Notes: generated from the letters alone by a model not told the origin. 64,000 nucleotides of DNA from Candidatus Woesearchaeota archaeon (GCA_003599145.1 QZIT01000005.1:191961-255960), one strand, 5' to 3'. Shown: positions 26,106 to 34,242, numbered from the stretch's first letter. Made by a program: numbers and translations.

Positions 26106-26786
26106 TGCGATAACTCTGGTCCAGGTATTTTTATTGAAAGGAACTTCAGGATGCAAAGAAACATCTAATCCTATTAATGGAATGCCTCTTTCAATGCATG
26201 CTCTTTCAAGTGCAGAACCGGTTTCATCATACACATTTGCATTGAAATAGACTGTTTTTATTGCCGTAGGTTGAATCTGTACATGAGAGCCCAATTGAGC
26301 TACTTCATGAACATTATATACACCAGTTCGGTGGCCAATGGAATTGACTGGAAAAAAATCAATCTGTTCAGCATGCAATTCAATAACTGCCTGATCAAGT
26401 TTTTCTCTTGCATAACCGCAAATGCAAGCACCATGTGATGGGCTTTTTGCCATAAAAACTGTAGGAATTGCAGGTTGATCAGGGATGTCAGATTTATCGC
26501 ATACTTTCGGTTGTAATCCATTTTCAAGAATTCCTTGGATGTTGCTTAAACGGGTAACATGATAGATGTTTTCTCCGATATTTGCAAGAATGTCATAGAT
26601 TCTACCCTCAACAAAAGCAAGTCCAGAATGTTCATGCAAAGCATCAAGCACTTCAGACTGGGTAATCCCTAAACGCATGCAATCATTTAAAGCAAACATC
26701 GTTCTGCTCAATCCTTCTTCATATTTTGGCAAAATAACAGACCATACGTTATCAAGAACCTGTTTTGATCTTTCAGTTACTACCAC
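26088..26786 (-). CDS. Orphan protein with possible ADP-ribosyltransferase-like fold
   Basis: A 232-residue protein. After a helical N-terminal third (to residue 70), the pattern NIYHVTRLSNIQGILENGLQ, then PTVFMAKSPSHGACICGYA and AVIELHAEQIDFF, resembles the H-x-T ... IL-x-x-GL ... core of ART-fold proteins such as DarT-like or other toxins. A catalytic glutamate cannot be placed with certainty. It ends where the hydrolase fragment begins. It is a stand-alone gene, with no recognisable antitoxin beside it. Family assignment is tentative. Confidence 0.5.
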   Translation of the reverse strand: MVVTERSKQVLDNVWSVILPKYEEGLSRTMFALNDCMRLGITQSEVLDALHEHSGLAFVEGRIYDILANIGENIYHVTRLSNIQGILENGLQPKVCDKSDIPDQPAIPTVFMAKSPSHGACICGYAREKLDQAVIELHAEQIDFFPVNSIGHRTGVYNVHEVAQLGSHVQIQPTAIKTVYFNANVYDETGSALERACIERGIPLIGLDVSLHPEVPFNKNTWTRVIAEYRSR

Positions 26787-26821
26787 ATAATAAGGAAATG
26801 TAATCGTATTTTTAAATGTAT

Positions 26822-27658
26822 TTACAGAAACACCAAATACCAGTTTCCAATAAGCAGCGTTAAGATAAATGCTATTAAAAAGCTTGGAACAAAGGGCATG
26901 CCGTATTTTACTTTTACGGTTTTTACGTTTAATTTTATTAGCTGCGCAAGTTGTTGCTTGGTAATGCCTAAATCCTTAGGCCCGGTAATTCTTTTTCCCC
27001 TTACCATAACGTCTTCAACAATCCAGTCTCCTTCTGTAATTTTCTTGACAGGAACATTTTGAATCATGCAGGATTCTTCAACAACTTTAATGAATATCCA
27101 AAGATAAAACATTAAAAAGATAGCTGCCAAAAGGCCTAATAAAGGAAGCCTGACATAAGCAGGAAGCGAAAAAACAACAGCAAGACCTAGCACTAAAAAT
27201 CCAAGCATGACAAATCTCCATCGCACAATATGCTTTTGAATCACAAATGCTTTTAATCTAACCATGAACTCTTTTCTATGCTGAAAAGCAACAACAACAC
27301 TCCATACTATACCGTAAACAGCCCCTGCTAAAAGCGTGTTAACCAAGAAGGTTATTAAAAACAAATTAGGGCTTAATCCTATTAAACTGCCTATACCCAT
27401 TAAAATTTTCGTATCTCCACCGCCCCATTGGCCTAATTTATACATGCCCCAGCCTAAAACAAACGCTAAGATAAACCCTAAAACACTGTACAGCAGATAA
27501 AACCATTCTTTATAGACAATGGTGAGCACAATATTAACTGCAAAACCCAGGTAGATTAAGCCATGGCTTATCCAATCAGGCACTTCTCTTGTTCTTAAAT
27601 CAGTATAAGAACCCACAATAAGGCCTAAAAGCGCAAAAAGATGAATAAAAGTAACCAT
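26822..27658 (-). CDS. A24 prepilin peptidase (FlaK/PibD-like)
   Basis: A 278-residue polytopic aspartyl protease. The first catalytic Asp is in YTDLRTREVPDW (D20) and the second in the GxGD motif WGGGDTKILMGIG (about residue 82). It cleaves class III signal sequences of pilin-like and archaellin-like proteins; KKAQ-type precursors occur at 315-2489 and 18706-19089. Residues from about 185 on add two further helices and a domain VKKITEGDWIVEDVMVRGK before a final helix. The start at 27658 is 22 nt from a palindromic TATA box. Confidence 0.9.
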   Translation of the reverse strand: MVTFIHLFALLGLIVGSYTDLRTREVPDWISHGLIYLGFAVNIVLTIVYKEWFYLLYSVLGFILAFVLGWGMYKLGQWGGGDTKILMGIGSLIGLSPNLFLITFLVNTLLAGAVYGIVWSVVVAFQHRKEFMVRLKAFVIQKHIVRWRFVMLGFLVLGLAVVFSLPAYVRLPLLGLLAAIFLMFYLWIFIKVVEESCMIQNVPVKKITEGDWIVEDVMVRGKRITGPKDLGITKQQLAQLIKLNVKTVKVKYGMPFVPSFLIAFILTLLIGNWYLVFL

Positions 27659-27680
27659 GTTAAAGCTGTTAAAGGGAAAG

Positions 27681-27688
27681 TTTATAAA
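27681..27688. promoter_or_regulatory. Shared palindromic TATA box serving two leaderless genes
   Basis: TTTATAAA is the same on both strands. The ATG at 27658 (minus) and the ATG at 27711 (plus) are each separated from it by exactly 22 bases, the distance expected for leaderless transcripts in both directions. No second TATA-like element is seen for either gene. Confidence 0.7.
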
Positions 27689-27710
27689 TTTTTTCAACAT
27701 TCAACCATTT

Positions 27711-28397
27711 ATGGGGATTATTGATTTTAAGGAAATCTTAAGCAAAAAGCTGTTAAACAAGGAAATGCCCAATCATTTAGCTCTTGCAACCATGAACTTT
27801 TCTGGTTACGATGAAAAAAAGGCCATTGAAAAGCACATTGCTTTATTGAATGAACTTATAGAATTCCAGATTAAAACAGCGATTCCTATTTTTACTATTC
27901 ACTTAAGACAGACTCCTGAAGAATACAAGAAATATCTTGCCAGCTATATCAAAAGCCTTGAGCATGATGAAACAATAAGCAAAAATCAAGTGAGGATTTT
28001 TATTATAGGAAAATGGTATGACTTAGAGCAGGATGCTGTTGAAGCCATCAAAAGCATCATGGAAGCAACCAAAGACTATGATAAGCATTTTTTGAACTTA
28101 TGCGTTAATTATGACGGACAAGAAGAAATTTTGGGCTCATTGAAATTAATGGCCAGAAAAATACAAATGGAAAAAATGAACTTTGAAGAGCTTTCAAAAG
28201 AAGTCATCAAAGACAACCTTTACACGTCTTATTTCATACCTCCTGATTTGATGATAGAAACAGGCTATCAATTTTCAGGCTTGTTATTATGGGACAGCCA
28301 GGGAGCAGTACTGCACTTTACCAGAAAGCACTGGCTGGAATTTGACAAGAAAGATTTAGAGCAGGCTTTGGAAAGATTTGTAAAATCAAAAAGTTAA
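27711..28397 (+). CDS. Degenerate cis-prenyltransferase (UppS-like) protein
   Basis: A 228-residue protein whose order of motifs matches undecaprenyl diphosphate synthase: MPNHLALATM (19-28) for the usual PxHxAxxMDGN, NLCVNYDGQEEIL (about 131-143) for N-x-x-GGRxEI, and PPDLMIETGYQFSGLLLWDS (about 180-200) for the PDLxIRTSGExRxSNFLLW block. The catalytic Asp of MDGN and the RTSGExR residues are missing, so it should not catalyse chain elongation alone. It could be a non-catalytic partner of a true cis-prenyltransferase, like NgBR in eukaryotes. It overlaps the convergent DegT-like gene by 12 nt. Confidence 0.72.
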   Translation: MGIIDFKEILSKKLLNKEMPNHLALATMNFSGYDEKKAIEKHIALLNELIEFQIKTAIPIFTIHLRQTPEEYKKYLASYIKSLEHDETISKNQVRIFIIGKWYDLEQDAVEAIKSIMEATKDYDKHFLNLCVNYDGQEEILGSLKLMARKIQMEKMNFEELSKEVIKDNLYTSYFIPPDLMIETGYQFSGLLLWDSQGAVLHFTRKHWLEFDKKDLEQALERFVKSKS

Positions 28398-29174
28398 TTT
28401 TTTCACTTCTATGCTTATGGCATTTTCCATAACTCTGATATTTCTAGGGCAGACCGTAAAGGGAAAATTGTGCTGATTGCAATACTCTGTTATTTTATTC
28501 TTTTGCTCTTCAGTTTCAAACAAAACAATCACGTTGATGCCATTGCCTTCGAGAATTTCAAAATCATGCAATTCTTTTTTTATTTTGTCTTTTCTTAACT
28601 GAAAAAAAATCAATTTTTCCTTTAACCTGTCTAATTCTTTTTTTAAGAGCGCAGGGTCAATATAATACTGCTCTAATGTTTGCAGGAATGCAAAAAGCTG
28701 TTCATCACTGGTTGCAATGAACCCTCCTTCACGCAGTTCAATGGGCTTTGCATTGCCAAAGCTTCCCAGACAAATGTCGCCGTATTCTGCTTCCTTTAAT
28801 CCTATAGAGCCTGAAATGTCATTGATGAGAAAAACGTTTTGATCTTTGCATATTTTTGAAATGCTATACATATCCTGCAATGCATAATAGCCTGTCATGG
28901 AATTCACCATGATGGCAAGTTCAGGAATGTGCGAAAACATTCGTATGGAATCAGGATTGATTACTCCTTTATGTGTTTTTATCATTTGATAGTCTATGTT
29001 CAGTTTTTTTAAATACTGTTCATAGGTTATCCATCCGCCTTGATCCTGAATTAAAACAGTTTTATTGAGCGTTTTGAGATATTTGAGAACGTAAAGAATA
29101 GCATGGTCTCCTGACTTGGTAAAAAAAATATGTTTCTTTTTCGTGAGATATTGCAGGTGTTCTATTGCTTCCAT
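28386..29174 (-). CDS. Short DegT/DnrJ/EryC1-like PLP-fold protein
   Basis: A 262-residue protein with fold type I PLP enzyme features: TKSGDHAILYVLKYL as the cofactor phosphate site, IPELAIMVNSMTGYYA, VFLINDISGSIG with the ring-stacking Asp, and SFGNAKPIELREGGFIAT carrying the Schiff-base Lys. It is about 100 residues shorter than most sugar aminotransferases of this family, lacking most of the C-terminal small domain. A sugar-amine or glycan role is possible. CTTTATAAT lies about 27-34 nt upstream. Confidence 0.75.
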   Translation of the reverse strand: MEAIEHLQYLTKKKHIFFTKSGDHAILYVLKYLKTLNKTVLIQDQGGWITYEQYLKKLNIDYQMIKTHKGVINPDSIRMFSHIPELAIMVNSMTGYYALQDMYSISKICKDQNVFLINDISGSIGLKEAEYGDICLGSFGNAKPIELREGGFIATSDEQLFAFLQTLEQYYIDPALLKKELDRLKEKLIFFQLRKDKIKKELHDFEILEGNGINVIVLFETEEQKNKITEYCNQHNFPFTVCPRNIRVMENAISIEVKKLTF

Positions 29175-29206
29175 GACTCTGAGAAGCTCTTGCGCATTAT
29201 AAAGTT

Positions 29207-29881
29207 TTATTTTTTCAGGCGTTTTTGCACAGCATTACTTTCCAATTCTTTCAATGCATCCTTGGCTATCCACTGTGCTGTTTTGTTGTTTATTTTCAGA
29301 ATTTCCTTTGCTGTTTGTATTGCCTGTTTGTTTAAAGCAGGGCTGCTTTTTCCTATTTGCCGTAATGCCCAGTTGACTGCTTTTTTTACAAAATTTCTCT
29401 CATCGGTTGCCGATGCTTTAATAACAGGAAAAAATGCAATAATCTTTTTTTCAGGTATATTTTTATGCCACGCAAAGCACGCCATCAATGCAAACGCTGT
29501 TCTTTTTTCAAAGTCTCTTATTTTTTTTGCATAGACAAAAACTTTTTCATAGGCATAAGACGTTTTATGAAATAAATTTAAACAACTTTGATCAACCAAA
29601 TCCCAGCTCGTAAATTCCTTTATCCATGCATCCATCATTTTTGAAGTAAATTTTTCAGGATCTGCAATCATGCCTGCTAACAGCCTTGCTTCGTGAATTC
29701 CCGTATGCCATAATTGCATGGCTAATGCATGATTTTTTCCTATCTGCTTTGCAACTTTTCTCGTATCAGTAACAGAAACACCCAGTGCATTGGTAACGTC
29801 AATGCCAAATCGTTGCATGCCATCTTTATTCTTTTTTGATGCATGCTGTTGCAAAAGCGCAAGGGCTTGGTTAACGTCCAT
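29207..29881 (-). CDS. AlkD-like DNA alkylation repair protein
   Basis: A 224-residue HEAT-repeat DNA glycosylase family protein. Signatures are MQRFGIDVTNALGVSVTDTR near the N-terminus, WHTGIHEARLLAGMIADP, and FTSWDLVDQSCLNLF with the catalytic-type Asp. AlkD enzymes remove bulky N3/N7-alkylpurines. The start at 29881 is chosen over 29920 because TTTATAAA at 29903-29910 lies 22-29 nt upstream. With the Ogt-like gene at 15326 it is the second alkylation-repair gene in the window. Confidence 0.85.
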   Translation of the reverse strand: MDVNQALALLQQHASKKNKDGMQRFGIDVTNALGVSVTDTRKVAKQIGKNHALAMQLWHTGIHEARLLAGMIADPEKFTSKMMDAWIKEFTSWDLVDQSCLNLFHKTSYAYEKVFVYAKKIRDFEKRTAFALMACFAWHKNIPEKKIIAFFPVIKASATDERNFVKKAVNWALRQIGKSSPALNKQAIQTAKEILKINNKTAQWIAKDALKELESNAVQKRLKK

Positions 29882-29962
29882 AAACGCGTAATGATCATTA
29901 AATTTATAAATGTACCTCAAAAATAATCATATTTATAAAACCTTTATAAGTTCTTTAAGTGT

Positions 29963-30034
29963 GCCTCTGTGGCTCAGTGGTAGAGCGTGTCCTTGGTAAG
30001 GACAAGGTCGCGAGTTCGATTCTCGCCAGAGGCT
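29963..30034 (+). tRNA. tRNA-Thr(GGT)
   Basis: Acceptor GCCTCTG/CAGAGGC, D-arm GCTC/GAGC, anticodon stem TGTCC/GGACA with loop TTGGTAA (anticodon GGT at 29995-29997), T-arm GCGAG-TTCGATT-CTCGC and discriminator T73, typical of archaeal tRNA-Thr. No intron and no encoded CCA. TTTATAAA at 29932-29939 lies 24-31 nt upstream. Confidence 0.96.
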
Positions 30035-30041
30035 GTTCTTA

Positions 30042-30575
30042 TTATTTCTTTCGCAACATCAATTCAGGCTTTCCCACGTTTAATTCTTTTGCTTTAATGC
30101 CTAGATTGCTTATGAATGCTCTTATTTCTTTTTTTATCTTTTCTACGTTGCCCTTAGCGTGCAATTTCTCCACTTCTAAAAAAGTTCCTAAGCCTTTCAC
30201 TTCTTCAAAAACAATTTCATACTCTTTCGTTAGATACGTATGTTTTTTATTGTTGAGTATTATCAGTTTTTTAAATCCCATGTGCTTCAGTATGTTCTCC
30301 ATCGCAGAAACATCAGATATTGCTATTTCATATTCATCAGAGTATATCCATTTTTTCCCTCGACAAACATCTTTTTTATAGGCAAGAAAATGTTTTTTTT
30401 CTTTTGTTCTTAACCTAAGCCAAGCTGTTGGAGAAGGCAAGTTCATGTCTTTGCTCAAAGGGTCATAGAAATACACATCCTTGGTTTTTTTTATGCCTAG
30501 AAATTTAAATTGCTTTAAACTGGCAAGGACTTTCTTTTTATCAAAAACCTGCACGAGTATTTCTACTTCTTTCAT
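30042..30575 (-). CDS. CYTH-domain protein (CyaB/thiamine-triphosphatase fold)
   Basis: A 177-residue CYTH tunnel-fold protein. It starts MKEVEILVQV, matching the ExExK-type N-terminal signature, with WLRLRTKEKKHFLAYKKD and a C-terminal EVEKLHAKGN strand. CYTH proteins hydrolyse or cyclise triphosphorylated substrates in a metal-dependent way. The start at 30575 is used because the longer frame to 30686 overlaps the metallopeptidase gene and lacks homology. The substrate is unknown. Confidence 0.85.
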   Translation of the reverse strand: MKEVEILVQVFDKKKVLASLKQFKFLGIKKTKDVYFYDPLSKDMNLPSPTAWLRLRTKEKKHFLAYKKDVCRGKKWIYSDEYEIAISDVSAMENILKHMGFKKLIILNNKKHTYLTKEYEIVFEEVKGLGTFLEVEKLHAKGNVEKIKKEIRAFISNLGIKAKELNVGKPELMLRKK

Positions 30576-30609
30576 ACGCTTGCAAGGCCATGATGATTTA
30601 TTAATGTTT

Positions 30610-32004
30610 CTACGTTGATAGGGAAAAGTCTTTTCTGAGTGCATCCAGCGTTGACAAGCTTGGAGGTCCTCTGCTATCGCCTGCAAGGTTGATTACAGAC
30701 AGAGCAGGCAATTTATCTGCAAGGTCACTGACAACAGCCATTCCTGGAAAATAACTTGGTCCATAATAGCAGAATGGTTTGAGCATGCTTTTTGACTGTG
30801 TCATGTGCTCAACTCTGCTTTTTGCTCTGTGAGGGTCAACGCCCAAAGCAATATATTCCTGTTCCATTTGTTCTGCAGTAATATCTCTTGCATGAAAGTA
30901 TCTAGCAGCCATATAGCCGAGAGCCATCATGGATAAATATTCTAAATTTGCACTGATGTAAAGATTTGTTTCAAGCTCTTTATCAGACATTTTTTCTAAA
31001 CCGCCAACACGCATATTTTTAAAAATATGAGTCAAGTCATCTCTGAAAAGTTTTCTGGCAGTGTTTGCATAGCCCTCGTTAACAACAGCCTGATTGCAGG
31101 CCATTGCTCCTACAGCGCCATATAAATCTCCCGTATTACGTGCATACTTATGCCATAACGCGTGCAATAAATAATGGCCGCCAACTTCATGCAATGCGGT
31201 ATTGATAACGTCAAAAACACATTTGGTATCTGACTCTACCATGCAGGTTTCTCCATAAACTTCTCCTTCTTTATTTCCATAGGCAAAAAATCCCATGAAA
31301 GGAGCATGATGAAGAATGTCAACGTTTAATTCTGCACTCTGAGGAAGCAGCTTATGTTTTTTCAAAATTTCCAAAACCAATTGAGATGCATCTCTATAAG
31401 CAATTCCCATTTCAGATTTGGATAAAAAACCGACTTCTTCTCTCCAGCGTCTTGCAGCTTCTGCTAATGAATCTGTATCAGAACCAGTAACACCCATTTG
31501 CTGAAAGGTTTGCAGTCTATATTGATTCACATGTACATCGGTAGGAATAAGCAATGGCTCTACGCCAGTAATTGCAAATAATGCCTCTTTATAGTTAAGT
31601 TTATGGCGAGTAACTCCTAAATCATTAGTTGCAATCATGGCAACTATTCTTAATGAGCGTGCCTGATCAAGGCGAACATCTCGCTGATATCCTGCAGGAA
31701 GTTCTGCTGCAATGTTGACCAAATCAGAAACCATAACCAACGGATCTTCCTCTGTATCAAGCGCAAGTTTTCTTCTTAACTCTGTTGTATCAAGGCCTGA
31801 ATCTGCCCTTTTTCTTATTTCAATCAATCGCGGGTCAGTATAAAGAGGAGAATTTTCAATTAAATACTCCTCGCCAAAAGCAAAACAGTCTGCAAGTTGT
31901 CGTTTTGTTGGCTTGCCGTAAAAACCACTACCACCAACCAATGCATCTAATAATAAAACAGTTTCAAGATGCTGCCTTCCAAATTCAATAACAGGATTCA
32001 TCAT
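30610..32004 (-). CDS. HExxxH-type putative metallopeptidase
   Basis: A 464-residue cytoplasmic protein. The motif TALHEVGGHYLLHALW (about residues 268-283) has HE and a second His separated by three residues, HExxxH, rather than HExxH. It is followed about 35 residues later by NEGYANTARKLF, which offers the third glutamate. This spacing resembles the HExxxTH of MATCAP/DUF1704 tyrosine carboxypeptidases; the rest of the sequence is not clearly of that family. The start uses the first of two adjacent ATGs after GGGTGGT. The substrate is unknown. Confidence 0.7.
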   Translation of the reverse strand: MMNPVIEFGRQHLETVLLLDALVGGSGFYGKPTKRQLADCFAFGEEYLIENSPLYTDPRLIEIRKRADSGLDTTELRRKLALDTEEDPLVMVSDLVNIAAELPAGYQRDVRLDQARSLRIVAMIATNDLGVTRHKLNYKEALFAITGVEPLLIPTDVHVNQYRLQTFQQMGVTGSDTDSLAEAARRWREEVGFLSKSEMGIAYRDASQLVLEILKKHKLLPQSAELNVDILHHAPFMGFFAYGNKEGEVYGETCMVESDTKCVFDVINTALHEVGGHYLLHALWHKYARNTGDLYGAVGAMACNQAVVNEGYANTARKLFRDDLTHIFKNMRVGGLEKMSDKELETNLYISANLEYLSMMALGYMAARYFHARDITAEQMEQEYIALGVDPHRAKSRVEHMTQSKSMLKPFCYYGPSYFPGMAVVSDLADKLPALSVINLAGDSRGPPSLSTLDALRKDFSLST

Positions 32005-32121
32005 ACCACCCAATTACAGAACCATTTTTTGCAATATAAATCTTTGCTTTTATGCTCTGATACGGGCTATTTCAAAACATTAATAAATCCCTGTTCTTCT
32101 TATATGCAAAAGAGGTGTGCT

Positions 32122-32700
32122 ATGTGGGAAATCATACAGGGCATTATTGCGCTATTCATCATTATTGACCCTTTCCTAAGCATGGCTATGTTTCTTGCGC
32201 TAACCAAAGGACAGACACGCGCAGAAATGAAAAAGCAGGCGCTGACTGCAGTGGGAGTTGCCAGCGTCATGTTATTGCTGTTTCTCGTAGGCGGGTTATT
32301 CTTACTAAATCTCATGAGCATCAGCTTTGAAAGCTTTAAGATAGGTGGAGGAGTTATTTTGCTGATGCTGGGCATCAGAACCTGCTTGGGGAAAGGTTTT
32401 GCAACACCCGCAAAATACAAAGTAAGCATTGTGGTTATTGGCACGCCTATGCTTTCTGGTCCAGGAGCATTGACAACTATCATTATTTTATCCCAACAAT
32501 CAGGCATTGCGGTTGCAGCAATTGCATCAGTTGTTGTTTTAGTCCTTACTTTTTTCATACTCTACTATGCAAGCTATTTCCAGAAATGGATTAGCGAAAA
32601 AATGATGGAAGTGTTTTCAAGAGTGATGGGATTATTATTAACAGCCTTGGCAGTGCAGTACATTGTTGAAGGCATTACGATGATTATCAGGGGAGGTTGA
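32122..32700 (+). CDS. MarC-family integral membrane protein
   Basis: A 192-residue protein with six predicted membrane helices and the MarC/UPF0056 patterns: IIDPFLSMAMFLALTKG near the N-terminus and GTPMLSGPGALTTIIILSQ in the middle. The ATG at 32122 follows AGAGGTG; the longer frame to 31969 has no ribosome site and overlaps the divergent gene. It is followed 3 nt later by a CBS-domain gene, making a three-gene operon with the Asn-rich protein. Family function is unsettled. Confidence 0.88.
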   Translation: MWEIIQGIIALFIIIDPFLSMAMFLALTKGQTRAEMKKQALTAVGVASVMLLLFLVGGLFLLNLMSISFESFKIGGGVILLMLGIRTCLGKGFATPAKYKVSIVVIGTPMLSGPGALTTIIILSQQSGIAVAAIASVVVLVLTFFILYYASYFQKWISEKMMEVFSRVMGLLLTALAVQYIVEGITMIIRGG

Positions 32701-32703
32701 ATT

Positions 32704-33102
32704 ATGGCAAAAAAAGTTTCTGTCAGGGAGTTTATGTCTGCGCCTGTCATTACAGGAAAAAAAGAGGAATCCATACAGAGCGTTGCAAACAAGATGAAAG
32801 ACCATCACGTCGGCATTATCGTTGTTGTCAATGCAAAAGGAAGTATTGATGGAGTTATTTCTGAGAGGGATATTTTAAACAAAGTGGTTGCCTTAGGAAG
32901 AGATGTAAAAACAACTTCTGTAAGGGAAATCATGCAGACCAAAGTCATTACCGGAACACCAAGCATGACTGATGTTGAGGCTGCTGCAATGTTCATGAAG
33001 CACAAAGTGAAAAAACTGCCTATCGTAGAAAGAAACAAGCTTGTGGGCATTATCACCCAAACAGATATTTTAAAGCTGTATGCACTCAAGTGGGCGCTGT
33101 AA
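32704..33102 (+). CDS. CBS-domain pair protein
   Basis: A 132-residue protein made of two CBS domains: VREFMSAPVITGKKEESIQS and VREIMQTKVITGTPSMTDVE, each followed by the I-x-G-I-I(V/T)xxDIL pattern (GVISERDIL, GIITQTDIL). Such Bateman modules bind adenosyl ligands such as AMP, ATP or SAM. It may sense energy state for its operon partner MarC or an enzyme elsewhere. The gap to each neighbour is 0-3 nt. Confidence 0.93.
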   Translation: MAKKVSVREFMSAPVITGKKEESIQSVANKMKDHHVGIIVVVNAKGSIDGVISERDILNKVVALGRDVKTTSVREIMQTKVITGTPSMTDVEAAAMFMKHKVKKLPIVERNKLVGIITQTDILKLYALKWAL

Positions 33103-34083
33103 ATGGAAGATTTGCATTACTATCTTATTGAATTTATGCAGGAGGATTTCGGAGATTTAGGTCCTGTTTTTTTAGCTCGCGAATTAAAATCACTGGGATT
33201 TGAAAATGTCGTTTCCTTAAGCCCTGAAGAGAGAAATGTGTTTATGGAGCACATCTTAACTCATGTTTTTTCCCAAGTCATGTCTCCTCAGAAAGTAGCG
33301 ATAAAAAAAAGCAGACTGCAATCGTTATTGGAAAAGTTCCCTCCTCAATGTTTTTTGTCATCGAGGGAAAAAACAACCATCTTATTGAGAGGGATTCCTG
33401 CAAATGAGCCAGGCATTTCCAGAACTGATTTTCCATCCATCAGCAGGATTTTTTCAGTAATTTTAGGAGGAGGACTGCTGATTTTAGTTTTGGTTATTGC
33501 GCTGATGTTCAAAAGCGAGGAAAAAGTTAGTGTGAATATAACGAATAATTCCTTGATAAACTGGACGCATGATTTTCCTTCTGAAAATTTTTCACAGGAG
33601 ACCATGCCTGATTTGCAAAATACTTCTTTGAATATGACAGAAAATAGTTCAAATAATCAAAATGCGACGGCGAATAATAATATTCCTAATGCGACAAATC
33701 AAAATTCACAGAATCTTTCAAGTCAGAATAATACCATGCAAAATCTGTCTCAGCAAAACAATACTCTGCAGAATAATTCTTTAAATAATAACACGTTACA
33801 GAATAACACGCAGAGTAATCAAAATACCACAATCCCTCAGAATAATACGCAACAAAATAATAATCAAAATATAACGGATAATAATCAAACTTCCATTGAT
33901 AATACATCAGATTATCCTCCGGGAAATGACACCATACAAAATAACACTTCTGATAATTATGCAAATAATACCTATCAAAATACAACCTGCAATTCTGCAA
34001 AGAAAGGAACCATACAATTTGATGAAACTAACGGACATTTCTATGGATGCGATGGAACGGTTTGGAAGCAATTGGACAATTAA
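33103..34083 (+). CDS. Membrane-anchored protein with Asn-rich sequon-dense stalk
   Basis: A 326-residue protein. Residues 1-115 are a helical cytoplasmic domain; ISRIFSVILGGGLLILVLVI (about 117-136) is a membrane helix; residues about 145-295 are almost entirely Asn, Gln, Thr and Ser with roughly 25 N-x-S/T sites. The C-terminal 30 residues (GTIQFDETNGHFYGCDGTVW) hold two Cys and a conserved-looking cap. The stalk is probably extracellular and N-glycosylated. The ATG directly follows the stop of the CBS gene. Confidence 0.75.
   Translation: MEDLHYYLIEFMQEDFGDLGPVFLARELKSLGFENVVSLSPEERNVFMEHILTHVFSQVMSPQKVAIKKSRLQSLLEKFPPQCFLSSREKTTILLRGIPANEPGISRTDFPSISRIFSVILGGGLLILVLVIALMFKSEEKVSVNITNNSLINWTHDFPSENFSQETMPDLQNTSLNMTENSSNNQNATANNNIPNATNQNSQNLSSQNNTMQNLSQQNNTLQNNSLNNNTLQNNTQSNQNTTIPQNNTQQNNNQNITDNNQTSIDNTSDYPPGNDTIQNNTSDNYANNTYQNTTCNSAKKGTIQFDETNGHFYGCDGTVWKQLDN
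33535..34000 (+). repeat. Low-complexity AAT/AAC-rich coding tract
   Basis: Codons are dominated by AAT, AAC, CAA, CAG, ACx and TCx, with short irregular repeats encoding QNNT, LQNN and similar units. The tract codes for the Asn-rich stalk of the membrane-anchored protein at 33103-34083 and is not an intergenic satellite. Confidence 0.8.
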
Positions 34084-34116
34084 CTTTTTAAAGCACGCAT
34101 TTTTCATGCAGTATAC

Positions 34117-34232
34117 GCGGGGGTAGCAAAGCCTGGTCAAATGCGCAGGACTTAAGAGGGATAGCTGCAAGTTGCAGTATTAAGTCATCCTGTCCCTTAG
34201 TGGGTTCGAGGGTTCGAATCCCTTCCCCCGCA
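34117..34232 (+). tRNA. tRNA-Leu(TAA) with 30-nt intron
   Basis: Acceptor GCGGGGG/CCCCCGC, D-stem GCA/TGC, anticodon stem CAGGA/TCCTG, long variable arm TCCC-TTAG-TGGG, T-arm GAGGG-TTCGAAT-CCCTT and discriminator A73, a class II leucine tRNA. CTTA pairs with TAAG to leave 3-nt bulges AGA and TCA, so splicing removes 34157-34186 (30 nt) at the 37/38 site, leaving loop CTTAAGA with anticodon TAA at 34153-34155. The intron has its own hairpin CTGCA-AGT-TGCAG. TTTTTAAAG lies about 25-32 nt upstream. Confidence 0.95.
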
Positions 34233-34242
34233 TTTTCTAGAA

